Below are positions 58,416 through 64,000 of a stretch of 64,000 nt of DNA, piece by piece. The DNA comes from Beaufortia kweichowensis (Eukaryota; Chordata; Actinopteri; Cypriniformes; Gastromyzontidae), in contig CM032794.1 in the NCBI GenBank assembly GCA_019155185.1, forward strand, positions 15,478,721-15,542,720. The letters run 5' to 3'. Within the stretch, counting starts at the first letter, position 1. Every line of letters starts with the position of its first letter. The position numbers and the translations under genes were made by a program. The notes below the pieces were generated by a model. That model ran no database searches, had not been told where the DNA came from, and was given only the letters and a program-made list of their open reading frames with translations.

Positions 58416-58423
58416 CTTTATGA
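58416..58423 (+). repeat. Target-site duplication, right copy
   Basis: CTTTATGA directly follows the hAT right terminus, identical to 57756-57763. Confidence 0.9.
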
Positions 58424-61400
58424 CATTCATCTTAAGGAACTATATGTTTGCATGTATGTGGGTAGATTTTACAGATCAAAAAATATTTTGCATACTTTTA
58501 AATATATGCAAAGTATGACACAACTGGTCATTTTCATATACAACACACGTATGACACAACTTGAATTCTGTCACAAGACAGACTGCATAAATGTATATTA
58601 GATATGTATAGATAAAAACATACACATATACTCTATTTGCACATATATAGAGCATGTCTCGAACAAATAGTGGAATAAAAAATATGCACATACTATATTT
58701 TGTATGTTTATTTATAGAAAGTGTGCTATATATACAACACTTGTGCTAATGGGTAATCTTGACCAAATGTAAAAAAAATTGGGAATTACAATGTTCAGGA
58801 TTCAGAGGGTAGCCAGACAATGTGTTTGTTGAGTGACACATTGTGCTGTCTGTTAACTCCTGCAAAGATCTTTGAATCTAAATCTACCTTGTAAAAGTAT
58901 ATCATGTACAGCTGCAAAAACACAAAGCTCTAGAAAGCGGCACAGCTAAAAGCTTTCATTTTACATCGTCAGTCTAATGCACCAATATGAATTGCAGTGG
59001 GAGTTTTTTTCAGATTCATCACATTAAACCTCACAAAGACTCTTTATAATGTGATCTGGTCTAGTGACAAATATTGATTTAAATAACTCATTCAAAAGAA
59101 GAGTACAAATAGATTTTCAGATAGAATTCAATATAGGAACATATAATGAAAAATGTTGGTTCTATTGATCTCATTAAATCTAACACAAGTTACTATTGTC
59201 AATCTATACATTATGTTGTTGCCCTTCCGTTCTTTACCACGCTGTACCATATTTTTTTAAGTTGGCAAGTACAAAGAAGAGCCACTCTAAGGTGCAGCTA
59301 ATTTTAGTTACCATGGTAACATCTGTGGGGCATGGTTGTCAAGGTAATGTCATTGCATCAAAGTACAGACAAAGAACAAAAAGAACTTAAGAGTTAAAAA
59401 ATAAACCAAATGGATATATGTATCATATGTATATGTATAACATAAAAAAGCATAATAAACAATACAAGACCAAATACAATAAAGACTAATAATTAAATAA
59501 AACGTGACTCCTTAAGTAAAATAAGAAATGTCATGGCCGTTAAAGATAATTGATTTTCTTACTGTTATTAATGAATTTCATTAATAATACCACACATTAT
59601 TATTATTGTATTAACCCAAACTAACTTAATAAAGGTTTCCTGGGTAGCTCCTCACACGGACTATTGTGAAAATATTTATAGCCCCTCATAGTGGAGAACT
59701 GTTACAGCCTCACTTATGATAAACACAAAAATATTTATTAGGAGGTTTTTGGACAATGTTAGGTTTAAGTAAGAAACCTAAATATATAAAATTATTATTA
59801 TATTATTATATAATTATATAAAATTAAAGTATAGATAAGCTTAGACATGTCCTCACTAATACATGTTTGTATTATACAGTCTTGCCAACTGCTACTAATG
59901 ATATGACGTCTTTGCTACGTCTAACTGCATCATGTGACACTAGCGCCGCGACTCACAACCATAGCAACAAGCCACTAATTACTGCAAGAGAAAAAGACAC
60001 ACAGTGTGTCAAGCACATCATGTGCAGCCATCGGTTCTTTGCTATTGCAGCTGTATTCACATGATGAGATGAGCTGTGAAAGGTGATGTCTTATCACATC
60101 ACTGCAGAGAGACAACACAAGATCACAGAGAAATGCAGAACAATGCAGAACATTTAGTTAACTGTGCAAAATAATGTGTATCTACATTTATAATCTATAC
60201 AATGTTGGCCATATGGATCGAAACAAATGGATAAGTGATAAATACAGGTAACTGGATGTATTGTTTGACAAGCGTCTGACTGATATTCTTCACTTCAACA
60301 AGCTAGTCTAGTGAATGGGGTTTAATGAATGGCTGTGCACTGACATCTAGTGGCAAAACACGTAACTACATCAAGCAATAGCAGCTCCTTTACATCATTC
60401 AAAACAATTATGATTGGACTTTTTGGCCTATCAAATAACACTAAAACAACACAATGTTATATGCCACATTTTTAAATATATTCAAACAAGTAACTCATAT
60501 ACATTCTTATATCTATAATATCATTTAGATTAGTAAATGATGTTCATGTCCATGTGTTAATGTCATATATCCACAAGATGGAGCACCAGTCTTACAAGTT
60601 AAACAGTTGTGCAGTTTTTCGGTTTCTCCACAGTGTGGCACACTTATAAAACCATATCTTTGGTTCACACTTGCTTGCATCTTGACATTGTGATATACAG
60701 ATTTACAACTTGTGTATTACTATGTAACATTAAATGCAATATTTAATTCAGAAGATGAGCAAAAGATGAGAATATCCCTTCCACACTGTCGCAAAGGAAA
60801 CTACTCATCATTTCATTAACCTAATATACATAAGCACATCTCAACAGAAAGAGAAGATAATGGTTTAAAGTTTCTTTATCTCATCAGCAGGCCTACTGAC
60901 CCACTTGCATATTCCCAACAGCTCTATCAGCATGCACTAATCACTCCTCCATGTCTTGGCACATATGCAGACAGGAAGCCTTCTTACACCAAACAGCACC
61001 TGTGTATCTGCTTCATTTATATTCATGGGGATGTGTGTCAGTCTATAAACTGTTCTATCTGTTCTTAGCACAGAGTAAACAAATAGGCCGCATGAAACAT
61101 TTACTCTTTCCATTTCCTGTGGATATGAACGTGGTTTGTTTCTTTGTAGCAAAACTATTTTTCAATTTTCTAAAGGTATATTTACTGAACAGCATAATCT
61201 CTCAGGCTATTTGACTTTAAATAAGGTCTCTGAGAGCCAGCACTTTCATAGAGGTGTATCTTTATTCAATAGGCAGTATCTTTTGATGAAGAAAAAGATA
61301 ATGCCAACATGATGCAATGCAATCATGCTACTATTATTTCATTGCGCTTTCAAATGGCCTTCTACACAAAAAATATACATAAAACTATGAATAAGATAAA

Positions 61401-61503
61401 AAGATTTGCATTTTCTTTATTCAGTTGATGCTTTACTGATTACTTGGGGAAATTACAAAGGGATATGACAAAACTGTATAAAAATGATTTGACTAGTCCT
61501 GGC
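58424..61503. other. AT-rich noncoding stretch
   Basis: No exon recognised. Contains TATA-rich patches (58440-58740, 59780-59830) and two motifs resembling CTCF sites (60343-60355 and 60571-60586). Confidence 0.4.
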
Positions 61504-61813
61504 ATTAAAGGGATAGTTCACCCAAAAATAAAAATGATGTCATAATTTTTTTACCCTTATGTCATTCAAACCCTGTATATGATTCTTTCTTTTGTGGAAC
61601 ACAAAAGAAGATATTTTGCAAAGCGCTGGTTACCAGCACCCATTGACTTCCATTGTACCTTGTGTCCATACTATGAAAGTGAATGGGTGCCGGTAACCAG
61701 CGTTTTGCAAAATATCTTCTGTGTTCTGCTGAAGCAAGAAAGTCATACAGGTTTGACATGACATGAGAGTGAGTAAATTATAAAAGAATGTTTATTTTTG
61801 GGTGAACTATAGT
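61504..61813. mobile_element. Palindromic MITE, near-complete (GTTCACCC family)
   Basis: Left end TTAAAGGGATAGTTCACCC and right end TTTATTTTTGGGTGAACTAT are inverted repeats. The interior is itself palindromic: TTTTGCAAAGCGCTGGTTAC and CACCCATTGACTTCCATTGT are mirrored by AGTGAATGGGTGCCGGTAAC and CAGCGTTTTGCAAAATATC. The last few bases of the right end are mutated. A very abundant element class in cyprinid genomes; the two 60-65-codon frames on its strands are translations of the palindrome. Confidence 0.85.
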
Positions 61814-64000
61814 AAGACTAAAGTATGTACTCTTAACCAGATCGCAGAACAAAAATGCTACTGAAAGTGACTAATATTGCCTGTGTAATTGCCCCTGCCT
61901 GTTAAAATCCAGATTTTCTGTTTTCTACATACAGTAAAATCCTCCTACATAATCTAACCTGTGTAATCTGTGACCTATATAAATATAACCTTGATACCTT
62001 TGATATTGACCGAGTAACAATATGTGAAAGATGTGAAATCTTTCATTACTCAATATTAAATATATGAAGGTTATATTTTCACTGTTTTCACATTATGTAG
62101 GATGATTTTACATAGAAAACAGTAAATCACAAAAAATGACTTTAGCTGGGTTTTCACAAGCAGCGTCAGCATCTTTTTCAGTTTTGTTAAAATACGGTGA
62201 CAGACTGTTTACTGGTCTTGGATGATTCACTTGCTATTACATACTGTATTATAGACAGTATAAAAATGATGAAATGTGGAGGCAAAAATATTACACAACT
62301 CCTGTAATAAACTGACAATACTTTCTACAGCTCTGTAGTAACACAGTGACTAGCCAATTATTTCACAAGCTGTGTGTTTATTTTGTTATTACCGTGTATG
62401 TTTTTCCAGGCGTAAATAACTATTGGTCCGTATTATTTCTGACACTGGTGCTAACTGTGACAATCTCTACGCACCACTGAATGAGTGGATTCTAGTAATT
62501 ACCCAAGCAATCTTATTGGTCACAGCAGTGCATCCTCCTGTCAACTCCTATCTCCACAATGATTGTTCACCATAGCAACAAGCCACATGGGTTCCTCACG
62601 TGGGCCGGTGCTGGTGAGACCAAAGAACGCAGTACTGCATTTAACCATTACAACTGGCAACTGCTTGAGACCTTTCTGATTCATCATCAGAGCAGAAAAA
62701 AGCAATGGCATTACCACCTACATCTCTCATTTCATGGTGCTTGTCAAGAACCGGAGAGCACAGAAAGTGTCAACTAAAGAGGGTGTTACTGCGGAGGTTT
62801 CGCAGACAAAAGACATTTAATCAGTGCCTAGGGAGGCACATCAGCCAGCAAAATTGACCTTTGAAACAAGAGCTTTAGCGTTTAATTAGACCGACCCTTC
62901 ATGTACCGCCAGGCTACGTGCTGGTGTCACGCTCTTACCGAAATCCCAAATGTCAGAAGCATTTTGTGCTTTGGCAAACAAACAGAGGAGACGCTTTTTC
63001 ATCGTGTATTTTAGAGAAAATTTAACATTCCTTGCGAGATGCGTGTCATTGTTCTCTATAGCATGCAAATGCATTATTATGTTTTTGTGGGACAGATTGG
63101 AGGAGGTACAAGATAATGAGGCAGAAACATGACAGTCAAAAGAGCAGAGGATAACCTTTACTCAAAAGACAGATCTACAAACATTTTCAGACAACGTCAT
63201 AATTACAGCTGCGTGGAAGGTTGGGAGATGTCACTTCCCACTTACAGGAAGTCCTCAAACATTAGCACACTTGAGAGGGTGCCGAATCACAGACGCGCTG
63301 ATTGTCTACAGTCATCAATTGCTTAAGCTGCTGTGTTTACTGAAGTGCAGTTCAGACTAAATTTCGATGAATGGCATATGACGCAAAACATGAATGGCTC
63401 CAATGGATATTATTGGTTTACTGAGCACAGTTTAAGCAACGCCTCGCTTCAACAAGCTCGTCACGGAGTATTGCCTGTGGTGTCTGTGGAATACATACAC
63501 AAGTTCACTGGACAAATATCAATCTGTTAGGGTGTGTTCCACAGAGAAGTCAGCTGTTGCTGGCCAGTAAGTTGTTTAGTACATCTGATCCTCTAGAACA
63601 AGTTCAATAAGCTTTAGAAATGCATATATAATGACATGCACATTTTTTACAATAAGTAAAAAAATCTAATCTGACTGACAACCATAATTCTTTACAAGGT
63701 GGTACATACATATAAATTCATACAAAGTGATTTGATTTTTAGCATAAAGGTCAGACTCTAATCCTTACACCCAATTGCGATTGCATACCAATTACTGCAG
63801 ATTGTATACATTTAAATGTATCAGCCACCTTGTAAAATAGTTATGAATTTTCATCAAATTGTGTCGTTCCAGCAGACAAAAATGTAATTTAGCCTTGCAT
63901 TGATGTCTTTCTCTAAAAACCACCTCACAGGGCAGCATATAGTTTTATCAAATCAATTTTGATTCAGAATCCAGGTAAAATGCTTGCCTCAATTTGAATA
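61814..64000. other. Noncoding stretch with a CNE-like block
   Basis: Most of it is plain AT-rich DNA. At 62790-63130 a repeat-free block with GTTTAATTAG at 62880-62889 and balanced composition resembles a conserved noncoding element. Small frames at 62950-63530 have no recognised domain. Confidence 0.35.

Noticed and set aside
61562..61761. Two similar 60-65-codon frames on opposite strands sharing the RRYFAKRWLPAPI motif
   Set aside because: They result from the palindromic interior of a MITE, not from a gene.

Overview
The window is vertebrate nuclear DNA, most likely from a teleost of the carp family (Cyprinidae). It has split genes with GT-AG introns, long AT-rich noncoding stretches, many microsatellites, and interspersed elements typical of cyprinids: palindromic MITEs ending in GGGATAGTTCACCC-type repeats, a tRNA-derived SINE and a hAT remnant. 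No bacterial-style gene, rRNA, tRNA gene or CRISPR array was seen. The species cannot be named from sequence alone.

Two protein genes can be fully reconstructed. ric3 (plus strand, six coding exons between 20909 and 24133, 476 aa) encodes the ER chaperone for nicotinic acetylcholine receptors. tub (minus strand, twelve coding exons between 51169 and 27028, 503 aa) encodes the tubby protein, a PIP2-binding ciliary trafficking adaptor. They converge tail to tail, with candidate poly(A) signals about 120 bp apart. The same RIC3/TUB pair lies on human 11p15.4, with LMO1 beyond RIC3, so the left part of the window is inferred to be the lmo1-ric3 intergenic landscape.

Layout. 1-16.4 kb: no recognised gene; several repeat-poor, homeodomain-motif-rich blocks resemble conserved noncoding elements. 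16.4-16.8 kb: a CpG-rich patch with a possible minus-strand first exon. 16.8-20.9 kb: noncoding, with GA and AAT microsatellites. 20.9-24.35 kb: ric3. 24.35-27.03 kb: probable long tub 3' UTR. 27.03-51.17 kb: tub exons, whose introns carry two related MITEs (30.3 and 30.9 kb), two SINEs in opposite orientation (33.4 and 33.7 kb), a CCAT-type satellite (35.2-35.9 kb), a foldback transposon nested inside another MITE (38.0-39.1 kb) and a duplicated ~330 bp segment (46.9 and 47.9 kb). 51.17-51.65 kb: tub leader with three short upstream ORFs and a GA/CT-rich promoter region. 51.7-64 kb: noncoding upstream DNA with a complete nonautonomous hAT element (57764-58415, perfect 8-bp target duplication), MITEs and two more CNE-like blocks.

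The least familiar object is the 919-bp foldback element at 38097-39015. It has near-identical 237-bp inverted arms, a 6-bp target duplication, a promoter-like GC-rich segment and two short exon-like reading frames, and it sits inside an older MITE. No new multi-gene system was found. Exon borders were derived by hand from splice signals and reading phase; family assignments rest on remembered protein families, not on searches.
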